This document shows positions 33,653 through 42,697 of a DNA stretch of 64,000 nucleotides, piece after piece (position 1 is the stretch's first letter; each line of letters starts with the position of its first letter). Source of the DNA: Paraspadella gotoi (lineage: Eukaryota; Chaetognatha); the NCBI GenBank assembly GCA_051294375.1, contig CM119267.1, forward strand, positions 5,566,750 through 5,630,749, written 5' to 3'. Made by a program: the position numbers and the translations under genes. Below the pieces are notes generated by a model, which was not told the DNA's origin, made no database searches, and saw only the letters and a program-made list of their open reading frames with translations.

Positions 33653-33732
33653 TACAACGATTTTTATTTTGTTATTTTGCGCTGATGAAGACCTACAACT
33701 AAGTCGAAAGTTTAAAAATAAAAATAGTTGTA
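33653..33732 (+). other. Long hairpin enclosing CTGATGA...CGAAA
   Basis: TACAACGATTTTTATTTT (33653-33670) pairs with AAAATAAAAATAGTTGTA (33715-33732), 17 of 18 positions. The loop holds CTGATGA (33682-33688), a small GAC/GTC stem and CGAAA (33705-33709). The same layout with a different closing stem occurs at 59329-59419. The loop words resemble the conserved strands of a hammerhead ribozyme, but there is an extra A after CTGATGA and no third stem or cleavage triplet, so activity is not supported. Confidence 0.5.
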
Positions 33733-34045
33733 CATCTCGAAATGCAACGAATTGAAAGAAATAATACGATAATATTAGTTTTCAATAAAAAAATATTTTT
33801 TTTGTAATCGTCCCGTAGAGAGAAATATCTTTCGATTTGTCCAAATCATTCCGTTATGGAAAATCTAGTTCATCAATGAAAACATCGAACGAGCAAACCT
33901 GCGCCGATCGACCAAATTAATATTAATAAACGAGTTCGCATTCTCAGGCCTCAACTCTGAATTCCCATTCACCGTCAGAGACCGCGCGAAAGTCGCCAGT
34001 CTGGAATTCCGATGGAAAAAAAAGTTGAGAGCAACGAAGACGACG

Positions 34046-34050
<5 letters not shown>

Positions 34051-34079
<29 letters not shown>
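34051..34079 (+). repeat. (GGC)n trinucleotide
   Basis: Ten GGC units preceded by GACGACGAC, next to the outer edge of palindrome C. Confidence 0.97.
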
Positions 34080-34080
<1 letters not shown>

Positions 34081-35185
34081 TGTCGTTGTGCACTGTTGCT
34101 GTAATGATGTAGTTACTACTGGTGTTGATGTTTGAAGTTGTGTAAATGTAAAATAATAGAACAAACACTAACATCCCTCATCCTTAAAAATATTCCCTAA
34201 ATAATTGTAATATTATTGTTATAAGATTAAAATATATGGTACTAAAACTCTTCCGTTAGAGTTAATCCTTTTTAAATACCTGTATATATACAGTTATTCT
34301 TTAAGAGGAAAGGTCATCTCAGACATAACAAGTATACGTAATCATTGATGTGTTTAGAGCTAATATATCGAGAAATCAGTTATATCATCAGTAATCACAA
34401 GAGAATTAAGTTCTTATTTAATTTGTGTTCATTCTGTTTTCAATAATTTTTTTAAAATGGGTAAAATATAACAAATTGTTAAGTTAAATGGGTAAAGCCA
34501 TCTTTTTTAAAAGATTTTGTTTTCAACTCTGGTTGTTAAAAATTCTAGGTTTAGAGTTTAAAACCGGTATGGGATGTTTAGAAGGGAGAATTAAACATTA
34601 ATTCGTTTATTTCTCTGTTGGTTTTCAGTCATGAACAAATCTTCAGTTAATAGATTGGTTAAGAGAAATTCGAGCTACAATGAAATCTTAACAACTGATT
34701 TGAAGAGTTGGCCATAAACGACTTGCAATAATATTGAATTAAAAATTTGATTAGCAATTCTTAAAAAACATTTGTAAAAAATGTAATAGAGAGACATTTT
34801 GATAAACGCGTTCCAGTTAGAAGAATTCAGGGTTTAAAGTTTAAAACGTTTGATTTCCAAGGATACAAGTTTGAAAAATTTAAAAATGTTCTCTCTATTA
34901 CATTTTCTCTAATTCAGTAATAAAGAATTCATAAAAATATACAGCATGGATTGGGCCTTTTCGTTTGACCTGCAACTTCTTCAGATAGGTTTTTTTATTT
35001 TATATTATAAATGAAAACCGATATAAAATGGGGTGAATGCATCAAATGCTTAAAGTGAATACATTTTCGGAATCGACAGGAGCTCAGCTTCTGGAATTTG
35101 TACCCATTTTAGCCTATTTTGAAGTTGAAATTAAATGACCCTTTTTCTTAATGAAATTATAATTATGTTTTAATGATTATTTAAT
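34079..35185 (+). repeat. Palindrome C, left arm with insertion
   Basis: 34079-34300 and 35148-35185 together are the reverse complement of 36150-36371 (shared words include ATGATGTAGTTACTACTGGT, ACTAACATCCCTCATCC and ATTATAATTATGTTTTA). Between the two parts lies an 843-bp insertion absent from the other arm. Confidence 0.88.
34305..35147 (+). mobile_element. 843-bp TTAA-flanked insertion with TIRs
   Basis: Flanked by TTAA on both sides (34301-34304 and 35148-35151). Starts GAGGAAAGGTCAT and ends ATGACCCTTTTTC, a 13-bp inverted repeat matching at 10 positions. The opposite arm of palindrome C carries the uninterrupted site with one TTAA (CAGTTATTACTTTAATGAAA when read in this orientation, at about 36173-36195). 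TTAA duplication with clean empty sites is the hallmark of piggyBac-type transposition. Inside are an internal inverted repeat (about 34778-34800 / 34884-34907, AATGTAATAGAGAG) and no long ORF, so it is non-autonomous. Confidence 0.75.
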
Positions 35186-35652
35186 ATGTATATTAAAAAG
35201 TTTATAACAAAAATGACGACCTGTTCTTAATTTTTACATTTCCGAAACGTGGCTTGCTCCATGTTGCAGCGAAAACGAAAGTCTTTTCAAAAAATTTTTT
35301 TTTTTTTTCGGCCGATTAAATTTACGTCCAACGATATTGACAAAAACGATGAGAAAAAAAAAAATCATCACAGATCGCAGTGATCGTCATTCACTGATCG
35401 CTTTCTATTCACTGGCAAATATTCAACAGCTAGTTTATTTAACCACTCCGTCTGTAATCTCTTCAAATTACAATTCGAACACGCCCATCGTTGTACAGTG
35501 GGCGAAGTTTGAAACGACAATTGCGGCTTTTTTTTAACAAAGCGGATTTGCCTCTGCCTCTTATCTTTTTTTTCCACCCTTTTTTTTTCTTTTTTTTTCC
35601 CTTTGCCTCTTTGAAACTCGTTCATTTTATCCCATTGAGCGGCATTGAGCCG

Positions 35653-35793
35653 ATGGCGACGACGGACGATGACGACTACGCCGACGATGACGACGACGAC
35701 GGCGACGATGACGACGTCGAAGAAGAAGATGTCGCGACCGCCGAGTGTGAATATGAAGAAGACGAAGACCGTGAAATAATAACTCAATTATAA
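35653..35793 (+). CDS. Candidate acidic terminal exon or small ORF, 46 aa
   Basis: ATG at 35653 opens an acidic peptide: MATTDDDDYADDDDDDGDDD, then VEEEDVATAECEYEEDEDRE and IITQL before a TAA. A long pyrimidine tract (about 35525-35636) ends in CCCATTGAG, so this may instead be a last exon starting near 35640 and reading GIEPMATT. The acidic run comes from a degenerate (GAC)n array, whose point variants always look like D/E/N/Y/A/V codons. The non-repetitive end ECEYEEDEDREIITQL is the better evidence. No family assigned. Confidence 0.25.
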   Translation: MATTDDDDYADDDDDDGDDDDVEEEDVATAECEYEEDEDREIITQL

Positions 35794-35892
35794 ATAGTAG
35801 TTAAATATTAAAAATCCGTTAATGAAACTTAAAAAATCAACGACTAAGTTTGAAAATTTCTGACTGAGCTATGGAAGACAATCATAGAAAAG

Positions 35893-36090
35893 ATGACAAG
35901 GAAAAAGACGAACGAAACTAGGGATGACAAAGACGATCACTTTACCGGTGACAACGAAGAGGACACTACGGACGACGATGAGAAACGAAAAACGACAAAG
36001 ACGAATTACTTACCGATGACGATGCGCGACGACGACGACGACGACGACGACCGACGACGACGACGACGAAGAGAACGTCGATCATCATAA
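35893..36090 (+). CDS. Candidate ORF, 65 aa, Asp/Arg-rich
   Basis: ATG at 35893 opens MTRKKTNETRDDKDDHFTGD, then EEDTTDDDEKRKTTKTNYLP, an Asp run, an Arg run and ERRSS before a TAA. The switch from Asp to Arg marks a one-base slip in the (GAC)n array (36027-36068). The first 40 residues are not pure repeat. Highly charged, no signal peptide; function unknown. Confidence 0.18.
   Translation: MTRKKTNETRDDKDDHFTGDNEEDTTDDDEKRKTTKTNYLPMTMRDDDDDDDDRRRRRRRERRSS
36027..36068 (+). repeat. (GAC)n trinucleotide
   Basis: About 14 units with one CGAC slip. Confidence 0.96.
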
Positions 36091-36124
36091 CGCTTTTAAG
36101 TACATCGAGTTCGTTTATGTTCGC

Positions 36125-36149
36125 NNNNNNNNNNNNNNNNNNNNNNNNN
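36125..36149. other. Assembly gap, 25 N
   Basis: Right arm of palindrome C starts at the next base. Confidence 0.99.
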
Positions 36150-36371
36150 TATTAAATATCATAAAACATAATTATAATTTCATTAAAGTAATAACTGTAT
36201 TTACAGAAAAAAGCCTAGTACCATATATTTTAAGATTATAACAATTATATTACAATATTAGGAATATTTTAGGGGATGAGGGATGTTAGTGTTGTCTATT
36301 ATTATACATACAACTTCAACATCAACACCAGTAGTAACTACATCATTAACAGCAACAGCAGCAACGACAAC
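36150..36371 (-). repeat. Palindrome C, right arm (empty site)
   Basis: Reverse complement of the left arm without the TTAA insertion; arms differ by small indels and substitutions. Confidence 0.88.
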
Positions 36372-36486
36372 ATCCTCTACAACAGCCACGTGACGCCTAC
36401 GAGGAAAAAGAATCATCATCGTCTCGGTGCGGAAAACCCAATTAGGAATCGCGAACTCGAAAACGAGGCTCGGTGATCATCGCCAC

Positions 36487-36692
36487 NNNNNNNNNNNNNN
36501 NNNNNNNNNNNNNNNNNNNNNNNNNNNNNNNNNNNNNNNNNNNNNNNNNNNNNNNNNNNNNNNNNNNNNNNNNNNNNNNNNNNNNNNNNNNNNNNNNNNN
36601 NNNNNNNNNNNNNNNNNNNNNNNNNNNNNNNNNNNNNNNNNNNNNNNNNNNNNNNNNNNNNNNNNNNNNNNNNNNNNNNNNNNNNNNNNNNN
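36487..36692. other. Assembly gap, 206 N
   Basis: The corresponding DNA is present in copy 2 at about 41704-41870 and consists of CGCGCATAACATTCAATTTT and neighbouring sequence, then a GA tract. Confidence 0.99.
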
Positions 36693-36995
36693 GAGAGAGA
36701 GAGAGAGAGATAATTCTCAAAAGCGTTCCGGGAGTTAATCAAGGACGAAAATCAATTTGCTTTCCTTCCATCATTATCTTTTCGATCGCGGCATTAATTT
36801 TTTTTTTAGCGATATTTTATTTTATTTATCGCTAATTCATTATTTCTTAGACTTTTAGATTTTTATTTTAAAGTAGAAAGAAAAAAAAAAGAAAAAAGAA
36901 AAAAAATGGCGGAAGAAGTACGTATTGTTTGTTTTTTTTTCTTTATCGACGTCACATTAACGAAGTTGGAATCGACGGTCCCCTTTTTGGAAGAT

Positions 36996-36996
36996 C

Positions 36997-37037
<41 letters not shown>

Positions 37038-37462
37038 TCCTCTTCTCTCTTCTCTCTCTCTCTGCTCTCTATTCTCTTTCTCTCTCTCCTCGCTCTCCCT
37101 CTCCGCTCTTCCATCTCATCTGCTCTCTTCTCTCTCTCTTCTCTCTCTCCTCTCTCATCTTCTCCTCCTATCTCTTTCTCTCTCTCTTCGCGTCTCTCTC
37201 TTCTCTTCTCTCTCTCTCTCTCTTCTCTCTCTCTCTTCTACTCTCTCTTCTCTCTCTTCGCTTCGCGGTTTCTCTCTCTCTCTCTGCTTCTCTCTCTTTC
37301 TTCTCCTCTCTCTCTCTCTCTCTCGCTCCGGCTCTTCTCTCCTCTCTCTCTTCTCTCTCCTCTCCTCTGCTTCTCTCTATCTCTCTATCGTGGCCTCTCT
37401 TCTACCGCTCTCTCTCTATCGTCCTGATTCATCTACGGTTCATCATCTCTGTCTTCTCTCTC

Positions 37463-37501
<39 letters not shown>

Positions 37502-37502
37502 C
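36996..37502 (+). repeat. Long CT-rich field, about 500 bp
   Basis: CT repeats with many single-base interruptions and two short islands (GCTTCGCGG near 37260, CGGTTCATCATC near 37436). Confidence 0.97.
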
Positions 37503-37802
37503 ACACAACACAAAACAAAGTCTCCAAACTCGAGGGCGTTCCCGTCGCCTCGCATTATCAATCAACATTGAAATTTTTGTTTCGGCGTCCGGACGCGCCG
37601 AGAGTCAAAGTGGTTGCTCCTCCTCCTCCCCTCCTCCTCCTCCTCCTTCTCATTCTTTCTTGCTCATTTCGCACCCTCCTAATTTCCCAGTCAAAAATTT
37701 TTCACTGTTCTCTGTCTGTTACTCAATTTACTCGCTAGATCTATCATAACTTACCTATTGCTTACCCTTTCTTGCCTACTTCTTCAACGTTTACTTTTCC
37801 AG

Positions 37803-37955
37803 CCAATTAGAAACTCGCCAGCTCTGACAGCTAAATTTCCCCGGACCATTTTCAAACATTACGAAATGAAATTGTACGACAAACAAATAAATACCGACTA
37901 TGCTGGGTTATGGCCTCCATTCCTCTTACAAGATAACAGGACCCTTTCAGTCTAG
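37803..37955 (+). CDS. Candidate terminal exon, 50 codons
   Basis: A pyrimidine-rich tract ending GTTTACTTTTCCAG (AG 37801-37802) is followed in phase by 50 open codons and a TAG: PIRNSPALTAKFPRTIFKHY, EMKLYDKQINTDYAGLWPPF, LLQDNRTLSV. The last ten or so codons run into the GGTACAA-family repeat, so the stop would be repeat-derived. In copy 2 the same stretch carries indels that break the frame. No family recognised; an intronic or repeat origin is possible. Confidence 0.22.
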   Translation, partial: PIRNSPALTAKFPRTIFKHYEMKLYDKQINTDYAGLWPPFLLQDNRTLSV

Positions 37956-38435
37956 TTGACTAACTGCCGGGGTGCTTGGTTTGCCCATCAATCAAGGGAT
38001 ATGATATTGTTTTAACTGTTTGATTTGTGTGAAGAGACCAATTTTTTTAAGAATTAAGTTGGGGAATACCATATTATACTCCGCACTAGCATTAAATATA
38101 TATATTATATATGAAATTGGTACAACCAATCTAAAAATTATCCATTCATTTAATAAATAAGCTATCTTGTCCCTGACTTTGGACAGGCTTTGGTGGTTTA
38201 AGGCCTCCATCACACTTACAAGATAATAACATAGCAGGTTTCTGCAAGCTTTCAATCAAGACTCTCTCACAGTCTTATTTATTCACTCCCAGTGAACCTG
38301 GCTTCCCTATCAATGAAGTGGTATAATATTTCAAAGAATATTTCAATTATATGAAAGGACCACTCCCTTAAGTATTAGATCGGGGAATACTATATTGTAC
38401 TCCGCTCTAGCATCAAAATACAATACATATTATAT
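37912..38435 (+). repeat. GGTACAA-family repeat, diverged tandem dimer
   Basis: Unit 1 (about 37912-38100) and unit 2 (about 38199-38415) both begin GGCCTCCAT...CTTACAAGATAA, carry a CCCATCAATCAAGG / CCTATCAATGAAG block, and end GGGGAATACYATATTRTACT plus CCGCWCTAGCAT. The units are separated by the GGTACAACCAATCTAAAAAT core. The 4.1-kb copy corresponds to unit 2 only. Confidence 0.88.
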
Positions 38436-38574
38436 TATCATTAACCTTACCCCCGCAACCTTCTCCCACCAGTAAAAGCCTTCACCCCGTCCCACACAGC
38501 CCGGCCCACACACATCCTCCACGGACGAAGCTTCGGATCGACTGAGTGGGCAGAAAAAATGATCCTCGGACGAC

Positions 38575-38580
<6 letters not shown>

Positions 38581-38646
<66 letters not shown>
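38581..38646 (+). repeat. (GA)33 microsatellite
   Basis: 66 bp uninterrupted, 53 bp before the ATG at 38699. Confidence 0.98.
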
Positions 38647-38648
<2 letters not shown>

Positions 38649-38698
38649 GAGAGAGTGAGGTTAGAGAGGCGGTTAGTGAAGCTCGTCGGATTGTCGCA

Positions 38699-39055
38699 AT
38701 GGATGAAGAGAAGAGAGCAAAGTATATTGGTAACAGTAAATGCCAATGCCGTCGACAAATACACAATGTGTATTACAAGGTGTATTACACATACAATGCC
38801 GAAATCAATCGCTCATCAATGACCAATGAGTCGCCGTTGCCTACGCCGATGCCAAGGATAATATCGATGCCAATTTCCCTGCCATTAACGATGTTAATAC
38901 CGAGGCCGAAGTGTTGGGAACCAACTAACAAACGCCGGTTCCAACGACGAAGCACGATTCGAACGTTAAATGCCTCAATACTAACGAAGGGAAAGAAAGT
39001 GAAAGGGAAATTAGGGCGAAATTCGAGCGAGGAAAACAAACAAACGGAAAGATAA
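38699..39055 (+). CDS. Candidate ORF, 118 aa
   Basis: ATG at 38699 in good context (G at -3, G at +4) opens 118 codons without simple repeats: MDEEKRAKYIGNSKCQCRRQ, IHNVYYKVYYTYNAEINRSS, then a Pro/Ile-rich middle and a basic end (KGKKVKGKLGRNSSEENKQT). No signal peptide, membrane span or known domain is visible. In copy 2 (about 43930-44290) single-base indels break the frame, as expected from raw-read errors. The antisense strand is also open for 140 codons (39207-38785, no ATG), so the coding strand is uncertain. Confidence 0.25.
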   Translation: MDEEKRAKYIGNSKCQCRRQIHNVYYKVYYTYNAEINRSSMTNESPLPTPMPRIISMPISLPLTMLIPRPKCWEPTNKRRFQRRSTIRTLNASILTKGKKVKGKLGRNSSEENKQTER

Positions 39056-39455
39056 TCAACTACTATAAATAATAAAACTGCTGGCAATTTCTTCATCGGC
39101 ATTGGCCGATTGTACAGTCCCGGAACGCCGTCGTTGATGGAGTTAATTGATTTCGCAAAAAATAAATAAGTCCGTGCGTCGGTGTGATTGTCAACATGGC
39201 ATGGCATGTTCGGGTCTCAAAAAGTGACAAGAGCTCGGAATCGAAACTCACGACTCTCCGACAACTGGGCTGGCACTCCAAGTAACACGATTAGCCTTTT
39301 TAGTATCGAGAATCAACGACCGAATTAGAGAGTAAATCACCGTCCACAACGACAACAACAACAACGATCTTTTTTTTTCTTTTCGCTCACGGGACGAAAT
39401 CGCGGTTTTGATCAAAAACGAGTCGAGCGAAAGTTGACTCCCACTCACCGAGCGT

Positions 39456-39483
39456 CACGTGATCTTCACGCACGAATCACGTG
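39456..39483 (+). promoter_or_regulatory. Pair of TCACGTGA boxes
   Basis: CACGTG at 39456-39461 and 39478-39483, 22 bp apart (about two helical turns), within GTCACGTGATC and ATCACGTGAGT. The pair is repeated in copy 2 near 44718-44746. Confidence 0.4.
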
Positions 39484-39521
39484 AGTACGCGGGGGGGGGG
39501 TGGAGAATGGGGAAAAGGGGA

Positions 39522-39850
39522 GGCTATCTTTTCTGAAAGAGTACGATTTCAGTTTAAAGGTTTTTTTTTAGGTTTGAGATTAAGTGAGGAATTATGTGAG
39601 AGTTCTGGATATAGATTAAGGTTTGGGATTAGGGTTTAAGATTAGGAGATAAGGTTAGGGACTAAGGTTAGCGATTAGGGATTGGAGTTAGAGATAAGGG
39701 TTATAGATTAGGTTATAGATTAGGTTAGGGTAAAATATTAAGGCTAGGGTTTAGATAAAATGTTTATAAAAATATTAGGGTTAGATATTTATATTAAAAT
39801 TAAGTTTAGGGATTAGGAAAAGAAACAGGACGCTTTCGGAAAATAGTGCC
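39522..39850 (+). mobile_element. CGAAAGCG-TIR element, 329-bp copy
   Basis: Left end GGCTATCTTTTCTGAAAGAG (39522-) and right end CGCTTTCGGAAAATAGTGCC (-39850) form a 23-bp inverted repeat matching at 17 positions. Flanks read AAGGGGA on the left and AAGGGGGA on the right, a likely 7-8 bp target duplication as in hAT-type elements. The interior is a degenerate TTAGGG-like field (TTAGGGTTTAAGATTAGG, AAGGTTAGGGACTAAGG). No ORF. Confidence 0.8.
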
Positions 39851-40242
39851 AAGGGGGAAATGGGGGCGGAAGAGATGGAATAGGGCGGGAGGGGGGGGGG
39901 TGAAAGGTCGACCGTACGGACGAAGAGGACGAGAGTGAGAATCGCGTTAATGGATGAAAGTCACCAGCTCGAGATTCGATGCAAAGTCGTGATATATTCT
40001 GTGAATCATTGGGGGTCGAGAAAAATAATGGTGAAAGTAGTGAAAAGTGTGAAATCGGTTGTGAGAAGTCTAATAGCATAACGAGCCAACTGTATGAGGA
40101 CATATGTATGTGCATTGTGGATTTAAGTACAACTTCGAAGTAATATGATAAATATTGTGCGGGGGAAAAATTGTGATCCAAAAAGTGGAGGCAAGGGTCT
40201 GGAAATTGTGGTTGGAAAAATGGGTTGGAGTCAGCTGAGAAA

Positions 40243-40308
40243 TAAGGTGGAGAAATAAGGTGGAGAAATAAGGTGGAGAAATAAGGTGGAGAAATAAGGT
40301 GGAGGTGG
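40243..40308 (+). repeat. 13-bp AAATAAGGTGGAG repeat, 5 units
   Basis: Perfect in copy 1, eroded by indels in copy 2 (45505-45560). Confidence 0.96.
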
Positions 40309-41406
40309 AAGATAGAAAGAGAATGAAGAAAGTGAAAGATGATTGAAAAATGGAAAATGAAGTATATTACTCTACATGAACAAGAAAACTTCACTCCCGC
40401 GAATGAATAATAAAAAAAAAAAAAAAAAGAAGAATGAAAGAAGAAAAAAGATGATCATTAACAATGAATATTGAATACTGAAGATCCGAGGATAATGGAG
40501 AGAATTTACCCCTACTGATGAAGAAACAAAAAGTTAATTAAAGAAATGAATAATGAAGAATAAAAAAAAAAAGGCGAAGAAGGACGAAGACGAAATCCTG
40601 ACCAAAGAAAATTCAGAGACTCGAAAAAGATAAGGTGTCAAAGGTTAACGATTCCCGGGGTAAGGGTTAAGGGAATTAGTTCTTCGCAAGTGGGAGGATC
40701 AAGGACGAGTTTGATATTTAAAAAGGCGGCGTCCGTCGCTGTCCGGCGGCGTCCGGCGCCGCCCGCCAATCGCCCGCTGTCCAGTCGTCCATCCCGATGT
40801 CCGGCAGGGCTTAAGCCCCTCTTCCTTCCCTTCTTTCTTTCCTTCCTTTTTATGGGCGGCCATTTTGTTTGTCAAAAAAAAAAAAACTCGCCTCTAACCT
40901 TGATCCCATAAAGCTGAGTTTCTTTTGCCATTTGCGAGTATATCGAGTTGTTGTTTTTTTTTTGTTTAATGTTACCGATGACGAGACTGGGTTATTACAC
41001 GTTTTGTTGTTAAATTGAAAAGGAACAAAAAATATCGTTCTGTCGATAAGGCCAAGTTGAGAATAGACTCTGTGATCAAACGAAAACAAAACATTCTGCC
41101 GCAAAACAGAGTGCAATCTCTGCTTTGGTCCTTGAATAATAAATCTCTGTTTCTCTTCTTTAATCCCGTAAACATTGAGGCAAGTTAATCGTCACGTAGT
41201 GAGACTCTTTCAAGCGCTCACCTATTCCCTACCTCATGTTATTATGATGAGCGCTATTCAAAGGTCTCACTTATTAGAAAAACTAAAACCTTTTAGAAAG
41301 TCACATTCCTGCAATCCACTTCCCGTTTTTTAGAATTTTATTTTAAAATGAAAGAAAATCATCTGAAGAGTTACAGCCCAAATGAACAGCCTACAAAATT
41401 TTATCT
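40309..41406 (+). other. No gene seen in the end of copy 1
   Basis: A short CpG-rich block at 40726-40805 (GTCCGGCGGCGTCCGGCGCC) is the only unusual composition. Confidence 0.4.
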
Positions 41407-41416
41407 NNNNNNNNNN
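41407..41416. other. Assembly gap, 10 N
   Basis: Ends copy 1. Confidence 0.99.
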
Positions 41417-41662
41417 TACCGATGACGAGACTGGGTTATTACACGTTTTGTTGTTAAATTGAAAAGGAACAAAAAATATCGTTCTGTCGATAAGGCCAAG
41501 TTGAGAATAGACTCTGTGATCAAACGAAAACAAAACATTCTGCCGCAAAACAGAGTGCAATCTCTGCTTTGGTCCTTGAATAATAAATCTCTGTTTCTCT
41601 TCTTTAATCCCGTAAACATTGAGGCAAGTTAATCGTCACGTAGTGAGACTCTTTCAAGCGCT
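41417..41662 (+). repeat. 246-bp exact third copy
   Basis: Identical base for base to 40973-41218 and isolated between two N gaps. Confidence 0.97.
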
Positions 41663-41687
41663 NNNNNNNNNNNNNNNNNNNNNNNNN
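41663..41687. other. Assembly gap, 25 N
   Basis: Copy 2 starts at the next base. Confidence 0.99.
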
Positions 41688-42165
41688 CCGGTGATCATTC
41701 GCCAATCAAATCGCGCATAACATTCAATTTTCGCGGGTCAATAACTTACTGGAGAGAGGAGAGAGAGAAGAAGAGAGAGAGAGAGAGAGAGAGAGACCGA
41801 GAAGAGAGAGAGCAGAGAGAGAGAAAGAGAGCAGAGAGAGAAGAGAGGTGAGGAAAGAGAGAGAGAAGGAGATAATTCTCAAAAGCGTTCCGGCGAGTTA
41901 ATCAAGGACGAAAATCAATTTGCTTTCCTTCCATCATTACTCTTTTCGATCGCCGGCATTAATTTTTTTTCTTTTAGCGAACTTATTTTATTTTATTTAT
42001 CGCCCTAATTCATATTCTTAGACTTTTAGATTTTATTTTTAGACAGCAGAAAAGAAAAAAAAACAGGAAAAAGGGGGAAAAGTACGTATTGCTTTATTTT
42101 TTTTTTTTTTTATTCATTTCGACGCCATTAACGAAGTTGGAATCGCACGGTCCCTTTTTTGGGAC

Positions 42166-42341
42166 CTCTCTCTCTCTCCTCTCCTCTCCTCTCTCTGCTC
42201 TTCTCTCTCCCTCTCCTCTCTCTCCTCGCTTCTCTCTCTCTTCTCTCATCTCTTCTCACTCTCTCTCTCTCTTCTTTCTCTCTCTCTATCTCTCTCCTCT
42301 CGGCTCCCTCTCTCTCTCTCTCTCGCTCTCTCTCTCTCTCT

Positions 42342-42372
<31 letters not shown>

Positions 42373-42392
42373 GCCTTTTCTCTCTCTCTCTC

Positions 42393-42425
<33 letters not shown>

Positions 42426-42432
42426 ATCTATC

Positions 42433-42471
<39 letters not shown>

Positions 42472-42602
42472 ACGCTCTTCTCTCTCTCTCCCTCTCTCTC
42501 TCTCCTCTCTCTCACCTCTCTCTCTTCTCCTCTCTCTCTCTCTATCTATCTCCTCCTCTCTCTCTCTCTCTCTCTCTCCTCTCTCTCCTCTCTCTCTCTC
42601 TA

Positions 42603-42697
<95 letters not shown>
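42166..42697 (+). repeat. CT-rich field, about 530 bp
   Basis: Counterpart of 36996-37502 with different interruptions, followed by (CA)7. Confidence 0.97.

Larger units (their letters stand above)
35186..36124 (+). other. Spacer of palindrome C
   Basis: About 0.94 kb present once, left of the 25-N gap, containing the two acidic ORF candidates below and a (GAC)n array. Confidence 0.8.
36471..41406 (+). repeat. Direct duplication, copy 1
   Basis: About 4.9 kb repeated in the same orientation at 41688-46689. Copy 1 contains a 206-N gap (36487-36692), a long CT field, the GGTACAA-family dimer, an ORF, two CACGTG boxes, a CGAAAGCG-TIR element and a 13-bp minisatellite. It ends abruptly at a 10-N gap. 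This copy has the fewer indels and is the better one for annotation. Confidence 0.95.

Noticed and set aside
35653-36090. Treating acidic residues in (GAC)n frames as strong coding evidence
   Set aside because: All one-base changes of GAC give D, E, N, Y, H, A, G or V, so a mutated non-coding array looks like an acidic protein; only flanking non-repeat codons and splice signals were counted.
38785-39207. Antisense 140-codon frame opposite the ORF at 38699
   Set aside because: No ATG, and it is the mirror of a candidate with better start context; kept only as a caveat.
39590-39830. Chromosome end or fused telomere
   Set aside because: The TTAGGG-like words are degenerate, AT-diluted and bounded by inverted repeats of a short element, with ordinary sequence on both sides.
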